Shown piece after piece: positions 25,437 to 33,862 of a stretch of DNA of 64,000 nucleotides. The stretch comes from UBA5543 sp964464965. Lineage in GTDB: Bacteria; Bacteroidota; Bacteroidia; Chitinophagales; Chitinophagaceae. The notes under the pieces are model-generated. The model was not told the origin of the DNA. It saw only the letters and a program-made list of their open reading frames with translations, and ran no database searches. The translations under genes and the position numbers were made by a program. Location: contig CAYXHM010000001.1 in NCBI GenBank assembly GCA_964464965.1, positions 124,001 through 188,000 on the forward strand. The letters run 5' to 3'. Within the stretch, counting starts at the first letter, position 1; every line of letters begins with the position of its first letter.

Positions 25437-26138
25437 ATGAATAAGGTATTGTACACACTGGCATTTCTTTTTACATGCTTCACAACCGCATTTGCAGGCA
25501 GCCGTGAGCGTAGCATTGTTACCATAACACTTAGTGACAATGCTCCATTGGTGGTATCGGTAAACGGACGCAATTACAACAAGCATGGCCGCAGCATTAC
25601 AATATCAGACCTGCCTAAGGGACGCCACGACCTAAAGGTGTATGAATACCTTGAGTACAGGAAAGGTGGTGGCCGTGCTAAGCTTCTTTATTCAGGACGG
25701 GTAAAAATAGCAGCGGGTACCATAAACTATTGCGAAGTGGACATACAGACAGGTGAACTACGGGTAAAAACCGCTGAGCTGGCAGCAATAAGCACAACCA
25801 CAGCGCCGGCACGCACAGCTGCTGCCACAGGCAATAAGGTATGGCAACAGGGTGGTAAACTTTCTGAGCAGGAAATGGATGACCTGCAAATACAGGTAGC
25901 TGAAAAGCCAACCGATATTGAAAAACTGAAGCTGGTAAAGTCTGCACTGGATAAAAAGACCTTTGATACAAAGCAGGTGCGTTTTATGGCAGGCTGGTTT
26001 GCGTTTGAAGACAGTAAGCTGGACTTTATAGAATGGGCTTATAGCAGGACAACTGATAAAACAGAATACGCAAAGCTTGAAGATATCTTTACAATAGAAA
26101 GAAATAAGGACGACTTCAGGGCTTATCTCAAGTCGTAG
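25437..26138 (+). CDS. Secreted DUF4476 protein
   Basis: A 233-residue protein with a Sec signal peptide (1 to about 20, ending TTAFAG). An N-terminal beta-rich part (SIVTITLSDNAPLVVSVNGR) is joined by an Ala/Thr-rich linker (115-135) to a C-terminal helical DUF4476 domain, seen in KLVKSALDKKTFDTKQV and FEDSKLDFIEWAYSRTTD. The family is widespread in Bacteroidota and has no known function. Its last 11 bases overlap the 3' end of the convergent PAP2 gene. Confidence 0.8.
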   Translation: MNKVLYTLAFLFTCFTTAFAGSRERSIVTITLSDNAPLVVSVNGRNYNKHGRSITISDLPKGRHDLKVYEYLEYRKGGGRAKLLYSGRVKIAAGTINYCEVDIQTGELRVKTAELAAISTTTAPARTAAATGNKVWQQGGKLSEQEMDDLQIQVAEKPTDIEKLKLVKSALDKKTFDTKQVRFMAGWFAFEDSKLDFIEWAYSRTTDKTEYAKLEDIFTIERNKDDFRAYLKS

Positions 26139-26721
26139 GGAATATCCGCTCCCGGTTATACACCTTATTGTACGTATACCCGACCAGCAGGCCTATCAGT
26201 GTACCCAGTATGCCGCCCACTACAACATCGCCCGGAAAGTGTACACCTACATATACCTGCGCATAACCAATAGACAACGCCCATAAAAGAGCTATTGGCC
26301 ATATCCATTTGGTTTTTTTGCGCAGAGAAACAGCACTGAAGATACCTATTGCAAAGTGATTGGTTGCGTGCGACGACGGGAAACTTAAACCACTGCCACA
26401 TGGTACCAGCAGGTGCACTATGTCTTTTATATAGGGATTGTTGCAGGGGCGCAGGCGTACGTAGTAAGGTTTAATAATGCTGGCGCTCACATAATCGCCA
26501 ATTGCAAAAGCCATCAGGAAAAACACACACCACATCCAGCCTTTGCGGCCATAGTTGGCGGGCATGAATATGAGCAGGAAGAGGTAAAGGGGTGCCCATG
26601 TCCACTGGTTGCGCAGGAAGGGCATCAGCACGTCAAATACGTCATTTACCCATTGGGTATTCAGGTAATACCATGCAGTATAGTCCCAGTAAATAAGTAA
26701 ATCGTGCAGGCTCTTCAGCAT
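26128..26721 (-). CDS. PAP2 family phosphatase
   Basis: A 197-residue inner-membrane phosphatase with about five helices. The three catalytic blocks are KPYYVRLRP (84-92), SFPSSHAT (113-120) and YVGVHFPGD (157-165), with His acid/base H118 and nucleophile H161. The Arg usually found at the start of block three is not there (YAQVYVGVH), a variant I cannot weigh further. Relatives dephosphorylate undecaprenyl pyrophosphate or phosphatidate. The next gene upstream ends 1 base before its start, so the two are an operon. Confidence 0.9.
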   Translation of the reverse strand: MLKSLHDLLIYWDYTAWYYLNTQWVNDVFDVLMPFLRNQWTWAPLYLFLLIFMPANYGRKGWMWCVFFLMAFAIGDYVSASIIKPYYVRLRPCNNPYIKDIVHLLVPCGSGLSFPSSHATNHFAIGIFSAVSLRKKTKWIWPIALLWALSIGYAQVYVGVHFPGDVVVGGILGTLIGLLVGYTYNKVYNRERIFPTT

Positions 26722-26722
26722 A

Positions 26723-27457
26723 TTACTTTTTGAATATCATAATTAATCGTTCAGAACTTACTGCATCATAAGTACCCATATCGTGGTCGCCATATGTATT
26801 CACCAGTTCCATTCCTGCTTTATGGAATAGCTGTAAAAAGTCTTCCAGTGAAAAAGCCGCCACCCTTTCCGCATAGTGGTGTTGTGCCCCTTCCTTATCA
26901 GTAACTCTTATATCCTTTATAATATGCTTATCAATAAGGCTGCGTTTTATATCAAACTTTACCCCTTCTTTCTCTACCACTTCTTCCGGCACCAGATTGT
27001 TCAGCACATAAGCCACATTCAGGTAATCTATCACCAGCAGGCCGCCTTTCTTTAATGCTGAAGCAAAAGACTTCGCGGCCATAACATGGTCGCGGTCGTT
27101 TGCAAAATAGCCGAAGCTGGTAAAAAAGTTGAAAGCGTAATCGAAGTAATTGATGTAAAAAGGAAAGCGCATATCGTGCACATAAAAATGCAGGTTGTCC
27201 GCCTCCATTTCTTTGGCCTTACGTATGCTCTGGTAAGACAGGTCTATACCGGTAACATCATATCCTTGGCCGGCCAGTTGCCCTGCATAGCGGCCTTCCC
27301 CACATGCAATATCCAGCATACGGCTGCCCCTGGGTGGTTGCAGATAGTTAATCAGCGTTTCAACAAATTGCTCTGCTTCCTGTACATCCCTATCCCTGTA
27401 CAATATTTTGTACCAGGCAGAACTGAACCAGTTTTCATACCAATCTTTCTTTTTCAT
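26723..27457 (-). CDS. Class I SAM-dependent methyltransferase
   Basis: A 244-residue Rossmann-fold methyltransferase. MLDIACGEGRYAGQLAG (42-58) is motif I and VTGIDLS (63-69) contains the acidic residue that binds the ribose of SAM; LLVIDYLNV is a later strand. It groups by pattern with small-molecule methyltransferases, but the substrate is unknown. Cotranscribed with the downstream PAP2 gene. Confidence 0.85.
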   Translation of the reverse strand: MKKKDWYENWFSSAWYKILYRDRDVQEAEQFVETLINYLQPPRGSRMLDIACGEGRYAGQLAGQGYDVTGIDLSYQSIRKAKEMEADNLHFYVHDMRFPFYINYFDYAFNFFTSFGYFANDRDHVMAAKSFASALKKGGLLVIDYLNVAYVLNNLVPEEVVEKEGVKFDIKRSLIDKHIIKDIRVTDKEGAQHHYAERVAAFSLEDFLQLFHKAGMELVNTYGDHDMGTYDAVSSERLIMIFKK

Positions 27458-27640
27458 ATTTGTGTGCTGCAGGCAGTAAAATTAACGACGTAATCCCGCC
27501 TTTTCGAAAAAACTTCATCGTAAAGATAACATCGTGCATGAAAACTGCCTCGAAATAATCGCCATACGCAAAAGAAAAATACCATATAACATCCCTGCAC
27601 AGTATATTGATACAGGAACGGGAGGAGAATTATAATCAAC

Positions 27641-27648
27641 TATCTTTG
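27641..27648 (+). promoter_or_regulatory. -7 element for the TPR membrane protein gene
   Basis: TATCTTTG, exact TAnnTTTG, 18 bases before the ATG at 27666. Confidence 0.6.
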
Positions 27649-27665
27649 CAGCCAATTATAAAATA

Positions 27666-28322
27666 ATGAAGCAGGCATTAAGACGTTTTTTAGTAATAAA
27701 CAGGTTACCTATAGCTTTCGCGCTGATAGGACTGGGATTTGTGTTAGGATTTGAAGTAACCTGGTGGATAGCATGGCTGCCTTTTCTTATAGCCATACTA
27801 ATGGTGGTGGCCCACTTCCTGATAGGGCCTATGACACTGATACAGCGCTACGTAGAAGATGGCGACATGGAAGGTGCACAGAAAATAATGGAGAAAGTAA
27901 AATACCCCAACCTGCTTTATAAGCCGGTACGCTCATCTTACTACATGCTGCGCGCCAATATATCTACCATGACGGATGACCTGGACAAGGCAGAAGCAGA
28001 CCTGAAAAAGGGACTGGAAACCGGCATAGGAGAAAAAGAATTTGAAGGTACCGCTTACCTGCAACTGGGCTCAATAGCATTTAAAAAAGGTAATACAAAA
28101 GAGGCATACGAATACCTGCGCAAGGCGGTAAAGGTGGGCCTGCCTGATAAAGACAGCGAAGCAACGGCTTATTTGCAACTGTCAGGCATAGCCATGCAAC
28201 GTAGGGATTTCCGCAGTTGTAAAACATATTTTGCCAAAGCAAAGGCCTGCAAATCTAAAAACGAGCAGGTAGTGGCACAGATAAATGAAATGAGCAAATA
28301 TATGTCCAGGATACCGGGCTAA
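27666..28322 (+). CDS. TPR-repeat membrane protein
   Basis: A 218-residue protein with two N-terminal transmembrane helices (about 16-33 and 35-53) followed by a soluble domain of tetratricopeptide-like repeats: EDGDMEGAQKIMEKV, then GTAYLQLGSIAFKKGNTKEAYEYLRKA and ATAYLQLSGIAMQRRDFRS, read in two pieces each. It is likely anchored in the inner membrane and used for protein contacts. No enzyme motif. A hairpin terminator follows. Confidence 0.8.
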   Translation: MKQALRRFLVINRLPIAFALIGLGFVLGFEVTWWIAWLPFLIAILMVVAHFLIGPMTLIQRYVEDGDMEGAQKIMEKVKYPNLLYKPVRSSYYMLRANISTMTDDLDKAEADLKKGLETGIGEKEFEGTAYLQLGSIAFKKGNTKEAYEYLRKAVKVGLPDKDSEATAYLQLSGIAMQRRDFRSCKTYFAKAKACKSKNEQVVAQINEMSKYMSRIPG

Positions 28323-28343
28323 GTATTCTTTGAAACTTTTTGC

Positions 28344-28370
28344 TAAAGGCTGCCTTAGGGGCAGCCTTTA
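28344..28370 (+). terminator. Terminator after the TPR gene
   Basis: An 11-bp stem, taaaggctgcc with ggcagccttta, loop of five bases; short T/A stretch in the 3' arm. It lies between two convergent genes. Confidence 0.8.
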
Positions 28371-28382
28371 TAATTAGCACTG

Positions 28383-28721
28383 CTATAAGATTTTAATAAC
28401 GCAGTATGCAAGAATACATAATGAAAGTACAATAAACACAGCAAGCCACGCCCACTTATTATCCGCAAATAATTTGTTGTTCCTGTACTTTTTTGTTTTC
28501 AGGTCGTGTTGCAGCTTGTAGTTGATGCGCGTAGCGACCTGCTTAGCTTCGCGGGCAGAGAGTTCCTTCAAACCATCCAGCGCATCACTTTCCATACCGT
28601 CATCATGCAGCATAGCCTCGACTTCCCGCTGTTCATCAGCGGTCAGGCGGCCTTCCATATAAGCCAGCAGCTTATCTTCGGGCAGCGTACCATGCTTCGG
28701 TATGTGTTTAGGGTTGCTCAT
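28383..28721 (-). CDS. Small single-helix membrane protein coupled to an ECF sigma factor, possible anti-sigma factor
   Basis: A 112-residue protein. The N-terminal cytoplasmic part has LPEDKLLAYMEGRLTADEQ (13-31), a zinc-finger-like helix region found at the start of many anti-sigma proteins, though without the Cys/His ligands. One transmembrane helix lies at the C-terminus (about 91-111) with almost nothing beyond it. Its ATG overlaps the sigma factor stop by 4 bases (ATGA), so the two are translationally coupled. An anti-sigma role fits context but a periplasmic sensor domain is absent. Confidence 0.75.
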   Translation of the reverse strand: MSNPKHIPKHGTLPEDKLLAYMEGRLTADEQREVEAMLHDDGMESDALDGLKELSAREAKQVATRINYKLQHDLKTKKYRNNKLFADNKWAWLAVFIVLSLCILAYCVIKIL

Positions 28722-29269
28722 TTATTTTTAGCCTCCATTATATATTTCAGCCGGCGTTTGCCATTTTGTATATGGCTTTTCACCTGCATAAAACTAAATC
28801 CTTTTTCTTCCATTATCTGCTGGTAGGTCTTTTTCTCCAGGTAAAACAGGCTGATGCATATTCTTTGCCCTTCCTCCAGTTGCCCCAGCGCTTCGCGCAT
28901 ACGGTATATTTCATGCTCCTGTTCTACCAGGGTTTGCACATCGGGCAATTCGGGCGCAGTGCGGTCTGCCAGCGCTTCTTCTCCCTGTACATATTTTTTA
29001 TCGCGCAGTTGCTGAAAACAATGGTTGCGCATCAGTATATACAGCCATCCTTTAAAATTCTGAATCTCTCCCTTGGGTAGCGCTGTCAATACTTTCATAA
29101 ATACCTGCTGCACAGCATCGGCTGCTTGTTCCTTGTCCTTCAGGTATTTCATGGCCACACCCAACAGCAATACCGTATATCGCTGCAGCAGAAAACCCAG
29201 CCACTCATTATTGGCCGTGGTGCGGTACTGCCGCAGCAGCTCTTCGTCGGTATATGTGTGGGTTGCCAA
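28718..29269 (-). CDS. ECF-type RNA polymerase sigma factor
   Basis: A 183-residue sigma-70 family protein. Region 2 is seen in AADAVQQVFMKVLTALP and FKGWLYILMRNHCFQQLRDKK (split at WLYILMRNHCFQQLRD), and region 4 in YLEKKTYQQIMEEKGFS followed by MQVKSHIQNGKRRLKY. It is coupled to a small membrane protein that may hold it inactive. The target promoters and signal are unknown. Confidence 0.9.
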   Translation of the reverse strand: MATHTYTDEELLRQYRTTANNEWLGFLLQRYTVLLLGVAMKYLKDKEQAADAVQQVFMKVLTALPKGEIQNFKGWLYILMRNHCFQQLRDKKYVQGEEALADRTAPELPDVQTLVEQEHEIYRMREALGQLEEGQRICISLFYLEKKTYQQIMEEKGFSFMQVKSHIQNGKRRLKYIMEAKNK

Positions 29270-29340
29270 TAGAAATACAGATGCCTGCTATAAAGATGCG
29301 GTAAAAATATTATTCCATACAAATCATATATTGCGGCATT

Positions 29341-29901
29341 ATGTTACCGCATACAATTACGTTAGAAACCGAAAGGCTTTTGCTAAAAGAGCTTACCCCC
29401 GAAGTGTATGATTATATATTCGCCAACTGGGACGACAAAGCTATTATAACTTACCTGGGCTGCACCACGCAGCAGGATTACGACCTGGAGCAGGAAAAAT
29501 ACCGCAAGGGGCTGACCTCTTATTTCCTGAGTTTTAAAAACTTCCTGATGGTAGAAAAAGCAACCGGGATAATCATTGGGCGGATTGGGTACCATACATG
29601 GAAAGCTGTACACAACCGTGCGGAAATTGGTTATGGATTGCACAGGGAAGAACATAAGCGCCGGGGCTATATGACAGAGGCCATGCTACCTGTATTGAAA
29701 TATGGGTTTGAACATATGGACCTGAACCGTGTGGAGGCATTTGCCAGCCCACTGAACATTCCATCTATAAGGCTGATAGAAAGTCACGGCTTTATCAAAG
29801 AAGGCCTGCTGAGGCAGCATTATGGCAGGAACGGGATAATGGAAGACTCCGTGGTGTATGGCTTGCTGAAACCCGAGTTTGAAGCGTTAAATAAAGGTTG
29901 A
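29341..29901 (+). CDS. GNAT family N-acetyltransferase, RimJ/RimL type
   Basis: A 186-residue acetyl-CoA-dependent acetyltransferase. ETERLLLKELTPE is the usual first strand, and EEHKRRGYMTEAMLPVLKYG (103-122) is motif A that binds the pyrophosphate of CoA; SIRLIESHGFIKEGLLR is motif B. Members acetylate ribosomal proteins, amino groups or small molecules; the substrate is not evident. Single gene. Confidence 0.9.
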   Translation: MLPHTITLETERLLLKELTPEVYDYIFANWDDKAIITYLGCTTQQDYDLEQEKYRKGLTSYFLSFKNFLMVEKATGIIIGRIGYHTWKAVHNRAEIGYGLHREEHKRRGYMTEAMLPVLKYGFEHMDLNRVEAFASPLNIPSIRLIESHGFIKEGLLRQHYGRNGIMEDSVVYGLLKPEFEALNKG

Positions 29902-29920
29902 ACCTAATATCTATGCCAAC

Positions 29921-29951
29921 TTGAATTTATACAGCTAAAGCGCTACATTTG
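29921..29951 (+). promoter_or_regulatory. Complete promoter for the acyl-CoA dehydrogenase gene
   Basis: TTG at 29921-29923, a 20-base spacer and TACATTTG at 29944-29951 match the Bacteroidota -33/-7 consensus in both elements and spacing. The predicted leader is about 35 bases. Confidence 0.7.
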
Positions 29952-29991
29952 CAGCACTAATCACACAATACATTTATATCATTTCTATAAT

Positions 29992-31134
29992 ATGAATTTC
30001 GAACTTACAGAAGAACAGAAATCAGTACAGATGGCGGCGCGCGACTTTGCGCAGAACAGGTTATTGCCAGGCGTGATAGAGCGCGATGAAAAACAGATAG
30101 TGCCGTTGGAATTCATTAAAGAGTTGGGAGAACTGGGCTTCATGGGTATGATGGTTGACCCGAAATACGGAGGCTCGGGCATGGACAGTGTGTCTTATGT
30201 ACTGGCTATGGAAGAGATATCTAAAGTGGATGCCTCTACCTCTGTTTGTATGAGTGTAAACAACTCGTTGGTATGCTGGGGACTGGAAACTTACGCCAGC
30301 GAAGAGCAAAAACAAAAATACCTGACCGAACTTGCCAGCGGTAAAAAAGTAGGCGCTTTCTTGCTTAGCGAACCTGAAGCAGGATCGGACGCTACATCTC
30401 AGCGCACTACTGCTGAAGATATGGGTGACCATTACCTGATGAACGGTATAAAAAACTGGATAACCAATGGCAGCACTGCATCTTATTATATAGTAATAGC
30501 GCAAACATATCCTGAAAAGAAACACAAAGGCATCAACGCCTTTATAGTTCATAAAGACTGGCCGGGTGTTACTGTCGGGGCTAAAGAAAACAAACTGGGT
30601 ATCCGTGGTAGTGATACACATAGCATCATGTTTCATGATGTAAAAGTGCCTAAAGAGAACCGCATAGGCGAGGATGGCTTCGGCTTCCCGTTTGCCATGA
30701 AGATACTGGCTGGTGGCCGTATAGGCATCGCATCCCAGGCACTGGGCATAGCCAGCGGCGCTTATGAACTGGCGCTGAAATATTCTAAAGAACGCAAAGC
30801 TTTTGGCACTGAAATATCAAACCACCAGGCTATAGCATTCAAACTGGCTGATATGGCAACCGCTATTGAGGCTGCACGCTTGTTATGCCTGAAAGCCGCA
30901 TGGACCAAAGACCAGGGTAAAGATTATACACTGGCTGCTTCTGTAGCTAAGCTGTATGCATCTGAAATAGCGCAGTGGGTAACCAATGAAGCTGTGCAGA
31001 TACACGGTGGTTATGGCTATGTAAAAGAATTCCACGTAGAGCGCCTGATGCGCGATGCTAAGATCACACAGATATATGAAGGTACCAGCGAGGTACAGAA
31101 GATCGTTATCAGCAGGACGATACTGAAAGACTAA
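29992..31134 (+). CDS. Acyl-CoA dehydrogenase
   Basis: FAD-dependent dehydrogenase of 380 residues that introduces the alpha-beta double bond in acyl-CoA during fatty acid or branched-chain amino acid breakdown. LLSEPEAGSDA (about 125-135) is the flavin-site signature. QIHGGYGYVKEF and QIYEGTSEVQ close the protein, with E363 at the catalytic base position used by short/medium-chain enzymes. Chain length preference cannot be read; butyryl-CoA-type is likely. Stands alone between its promoter and terminator. Confidence 0.95.
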   Translation: MNFELTEEQKSVQMAARDFAQNRLLPGVIERDEKQIVPLEFIKELGELGFMGMMVDPKYGGSGMDSVSYVLAMEEISKVDASTSVCMSVNNSLVCWGLETYASEEQKQKYLTELASGKKVGAFLLSEPEAGSDATSQRTTAEDMGDHYLMNGIKNWITNGSTASYYIVIAQTYPEKKHKGINAFIVHKDWPGVTVGAKENKLGIRGSDTHSIMFHDVKVPKENRIGEDGFGFPFAMKILAGGRIGIASQALGIASGAYELALKYSKERKAFGTEISNHQAIAFKLADMATAIEAARLLCLKAAWTKDQGKDYTLAASVAKLYASEIAQWVTNEAVQIHGGYGYVKEFHVERLMRDAKITQIYEGTSEVQKIVISRTILKD

Positions 31135-31158
31135 AACTGATAAAATATCGTTTATATG

Positions 31159-31187
31159 AAAGAGGAGCTCATCAGCTCCTCTTTTTT
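31159..31187 (+). terminator. Terminator after the acyl-CoA dehydrogenase gene
   Basis: An 11-bp stem, aaagaggagct with agctcctcttt, 4-base loop and six T. Confidence 0.92.
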
Positions 31188-31217
31188 GTATATTCACATA
31201 GCCTGATTATATCTTTT

Positions 31218-31634
31218 ATGCGTTACTACATCACATTTGTTATGCTGCTGGTATTAAGCTACACAGCATCTGCCCAGGGGCATGCCTTGCTGTCTATCGG
31301 TGAAAAAGGCAATAAATATGCCGTTACACAACCGGTAAAAGAACGGATGAGCCCATCTGTAATGCGGGAGGACCCCAAGCTGTATGTAAGCGCACAGGCC
31401 GGTAATGACAACACCTATATGATTGTGCAATACGACATATCGGTTCTGAGTGATGGCAAAATTATAGGCCCTTTTACAGTAAAGCATAATGACGAACAGA
31501 AAGTTTTTGATAAACTGCACACCTGGTTTGAAACAGGCGCAAAAGTATTTTACGACAAAATAGTGCTGATATGCAGGGAGTGTACACCACCTGAACCAAT
31601 AAACGCGCGGCCTATTATGGTAACGCTGGAGTAA
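31218..31634 (+). CDS. Secreted protein of unknown function (138 aa)
   Basis: A signal peptide (1 to about 19, ending TASAQ) precedes a 119-residue domain. The segment ETGAKVFYDKIVLICREC recalls the last domain of the T9SS protein GldM (GAKVYxExIxAxxPDG pattern), but the likeness is weak and hand-made. Two Cys (CREC) near the end may form a disulfide. A TATCTTTT one base off the -7 consensus touches the ATG, so it may have its own leaderless transcript. Confidence 0.7.
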   Translation: MRYYITFVMLLVLSYTASAQGHALLSIGEKGNKYAVTQPVKERMSPSVMREDPKLYVSAQAGNDNTYMIVQYDISVLSDGKIIGPFTVKHNDEQKVFDKLHTWFETGAKVFYDKIVLICRECTPPEPINARPIMVTLE

Positions 31635-31711
31635 AATAGTCGGCCCATAGCCCGACTCTTGTTTATTTTCAGGTTTTAATACCTTTAAGTAATAAAGCTG
31701 TACACTGCTAC

Positions 31712-33397
31712 ATGGCCAATACCCACAACAATAACATAACACGCTTATGCTTTTACTCATTGTGGTTGATAGTATGCGTGATACAGGCATACAGCACCGG
31801 CCTGTTGGCAGATGAAGCCTACTACTGGAAATACGCGCAACACCTTAGCTGGGGTTATTTCGACCATCCGCCTGTTATAGCGGCAATAATTAAGCCCGGC
31901 TATACACTGCTGCAAAACGAACTGGGTGTACGGCTTTTTCCTGTACTAATGGGCACGGCATTCATCTACCTGCTGGAGCTGCTTACACAACCTAAGAGAT
32001 TACTACTTTTTTATCTTACCATCGTATCTATAGGGGCATTTCATTTTTTAAGCTTCCTGGCCCTGCCCGATATGCCCCTGTTGTTTTTTACAGCATTGTT
32101 CTTATATCTCTATCGCATTTATATTGATAAAGACAGTTGGCCGATAGCGCTGTTACTTGCGGTAACCACTACCCTGCTGCTGCTCAGTAAATACCACGGC
32201 GTGTTAGTTATTGGTTTCGTCATGCTTGCCAATCCACGTTTATTGTTGCGGATCAGTTTTTGGGGCATAGCCGTATTAAGTGCCGCTATGTTTATGCCGC
32301 ATGCGTGGTGGCAGATAACTCATGATTTTCCGTCTATCAACTACCACCTTTCAGAACGCTCTACAGGGGGATATAAAATAGATAATACCCTGAATTACAT
32401 ATTATCTGCCCTGCTGGTTTTCAGCCCTGTTGCAGGCATTGTATTAGCCGGGCATACCATAAAAGCCAGGCCGGGCAATATCTTCGACAGAACTTTAAAA
32501 TTACTGCTGGCGGGCACGCTGCTGTTTTTCTTAGCTATGACCATTAAGGGCCGTGCCGAGGCTAACTGGGTGGCCATAGCATTGGTGCCTGCTATTGTAT
32601 ATGGCTATCGCCTGGTAGAAGATAAAAGCTGGTTCCCAAAATTCATACGCACTGCAGCCATTGCCTCACTGTTGCTTATTTTACCTTTAAGGAGCTATCT
32701 CATGTACGACTTTTTGCCCGACAGTCCGCAGCTTGCCTATACAAAAGAAACCCTGCACCATACAAAAAAATGGGCTTCTCAGCTACAGGAAAAGGCCGGT
32801 GAGCGCCCCGTGGTGTTCATGAACAAATACCAATATGCTGCATGGTATGAGTTCTACACGGGCTATCGATCCATATCGCTTAACAACCGTATGGGTAGAA
32901 AAAACCAGTACAATATATGGAACGATGAATTTGAGATACAGGGGAAAGATATCATGCTGGTACCGAATTACTACATACCCACACTTGATTCTATTGCAAC
33001 AGCAAAAGGATTGTTTCAGTATCAGTACATAGATAACTTCAGATCGGCCTCACAACTGGTTATTACCCCAACCCTTGAGCAGGTGAAAGTTCAGCCGGGA
33101 GAGATAACTACTATACATTTTACTGTTTACACAAAAAATGACAACTGGACAATGGGCTCAAACCCTCAGCTGCCTGCGGTAATTCATGCTATTATTTTTA
33201 AAGAGAATAAATTTTATAGTGATAACAGCCTGGAGGTTTACATTAACGCAGAATTTGAAATGGATATGTCTTACCAGCACTCCGTAAAAATAAAAGCGCC
33301 CGCCGAAGCGGGCACTTATGAATTGTATCTTGATATTACTGTGGGGCCATTGCCTCCTGCCATTAACGGCAAAAAGATAACAATGACGGTATATTAG
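31712..33397 (+). CDS. GT39-type membrane glycosyltransferase (ArnT/PMT-like)
   Basis: A 561-residue GT-C fold enzyme with about ten transmembrane helices. LADEAYYWKYAQHLSWGYFDHPP (32-54, read as DEAYYW and FDHPP) holds the conserved acidic active-site residue and second loop of the dolichyl/undecaprenyl-phosphate-sugar transferases. The last 100 residues form a soluble, Ig-like beta domain facing the periplasm (from about 450). It would move a sugar from a lipid carrier to a lipid A, protein or glycan acceptor; which one is not evident. It overlaps the convergent DUF5362 gene by four bases. Confidence 0.88.
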   Translation: MANTHNNNITRLCFYSLWLIVCVIQAYSTGLLADEAYYWKYAQHLSWGYFDHPPVIAAIIKPGYTLLQNELGVRLFPVLMGTAFIYLLELLTQPKRLLLFYLTIVSIGAFHFLSFLALPDMPLLFFTALFLYLYRIYIDKDSWPIALLLAVTTTLLLLSKYHGVLVIGFVMLANPRLLLRISFWGIAVLSAAMFMPHAWWQITHDFPSINYHLSERSTGGYKIDNTLNYILSALLVFSPVAGIVLAGHTIKARPGNIFDRTLKLLLAGTLLFFLAMTIKGRAEANWVAIALVPAIVYGYRLVEDKSWFPKFIRTAAIASLLLILPLRSYLMYDFLPDSPQLAYTKETLHHTKKWASQLQEKAGERPVVFMNKYQYAAWYEFYTGYRSISLNNRMGRKNQYNIWNDEFEIQGKDIMLVPNYYIPTLDSIATAKGLFQYQYIDNFRSASQLVITPTLEQVKVQPGEITTIHFTVYTKNDNWTMGSNPQLPAVIHAIIFKENKFYSDNSLEVYINAEFEMDMSYQHSVKIKAPAEAGTYELYLDITVGPLPPAINGKKITMTVY

Positions 33398-33843
33398 CCG
33401 GCAACCAGCGCCGCAAGGCCTGTAAACAGGAAAATGACTGCATAAATACAGAGCATTATCAGGGTTACTATGCCTATGTATTTAATGGCGCCTTTTAAAT
33501 GGCCAAATGCAGTATTGAACAAATGCTGGTCGTTATGCGCAAGCGCTTGTTTAATACCAGCGGAATACTTATATAAAGCCCATGTAGGATAAAATTGCAA
33601 TGCCGCTGCCGCTATGTATAACAGCAGAAAAAAACCGCCAAAAAGGCCACCCATTGCCGCACTTTCTGTGTACATGGCAGGCATGGCAACCATCATCACT
33701 ATGCCTAATAATATCATCAATGCCATTATTATAAAACCTACAATGGCCAGGAATTTACCCCAGCGGCCCATTTCCAGCATGTTATACCTGGCAACATCAT
33801 CTATCCTTATGCCATCATGTGTGTTTTCTGTCTGGTTGAACAT
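33394..33843 (-). CDS. DUF5362-like membrane protein
   Basis: A 149-residue protein with four transmembrane helices, start at MFNQTENTHDG; the 12 upstream in-frame residues overlap the end of proS and were left out. IDDVARYNMLEMGRWGKFLA and YSAGIKQALAHNDQHLFNTA are the recognisable cytoplasmic and interhelix segments of this Bacteroidota family. Function unknown. It follows proS on the same strand with 19 bases between, so it may be read from the same transcript. Confidence 0.8.
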   Translation of the reverse strand: MFNQTENTHDGIRIDDVARYNMLEMGRWGKFLAIVGFIIMALMILLGIVMMVAMPAMYTESAAMGGLFGGFFLLLYIAAAALQFYPTWALYKYSAGIKQALAHNDQHLFNTAFGHLKGAIKYIGIVTLIMLCIYAVIFLFTGLAALVAG

Positions 33844-33862
33844 AGTTTTATTCTTTATTAGT

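Noticed and set aside
31650..31672. Possible terminator after the 31.2 kb secreted protein gene
   Set aside because: Only six clean base pairs and no T-run; too weak to list.
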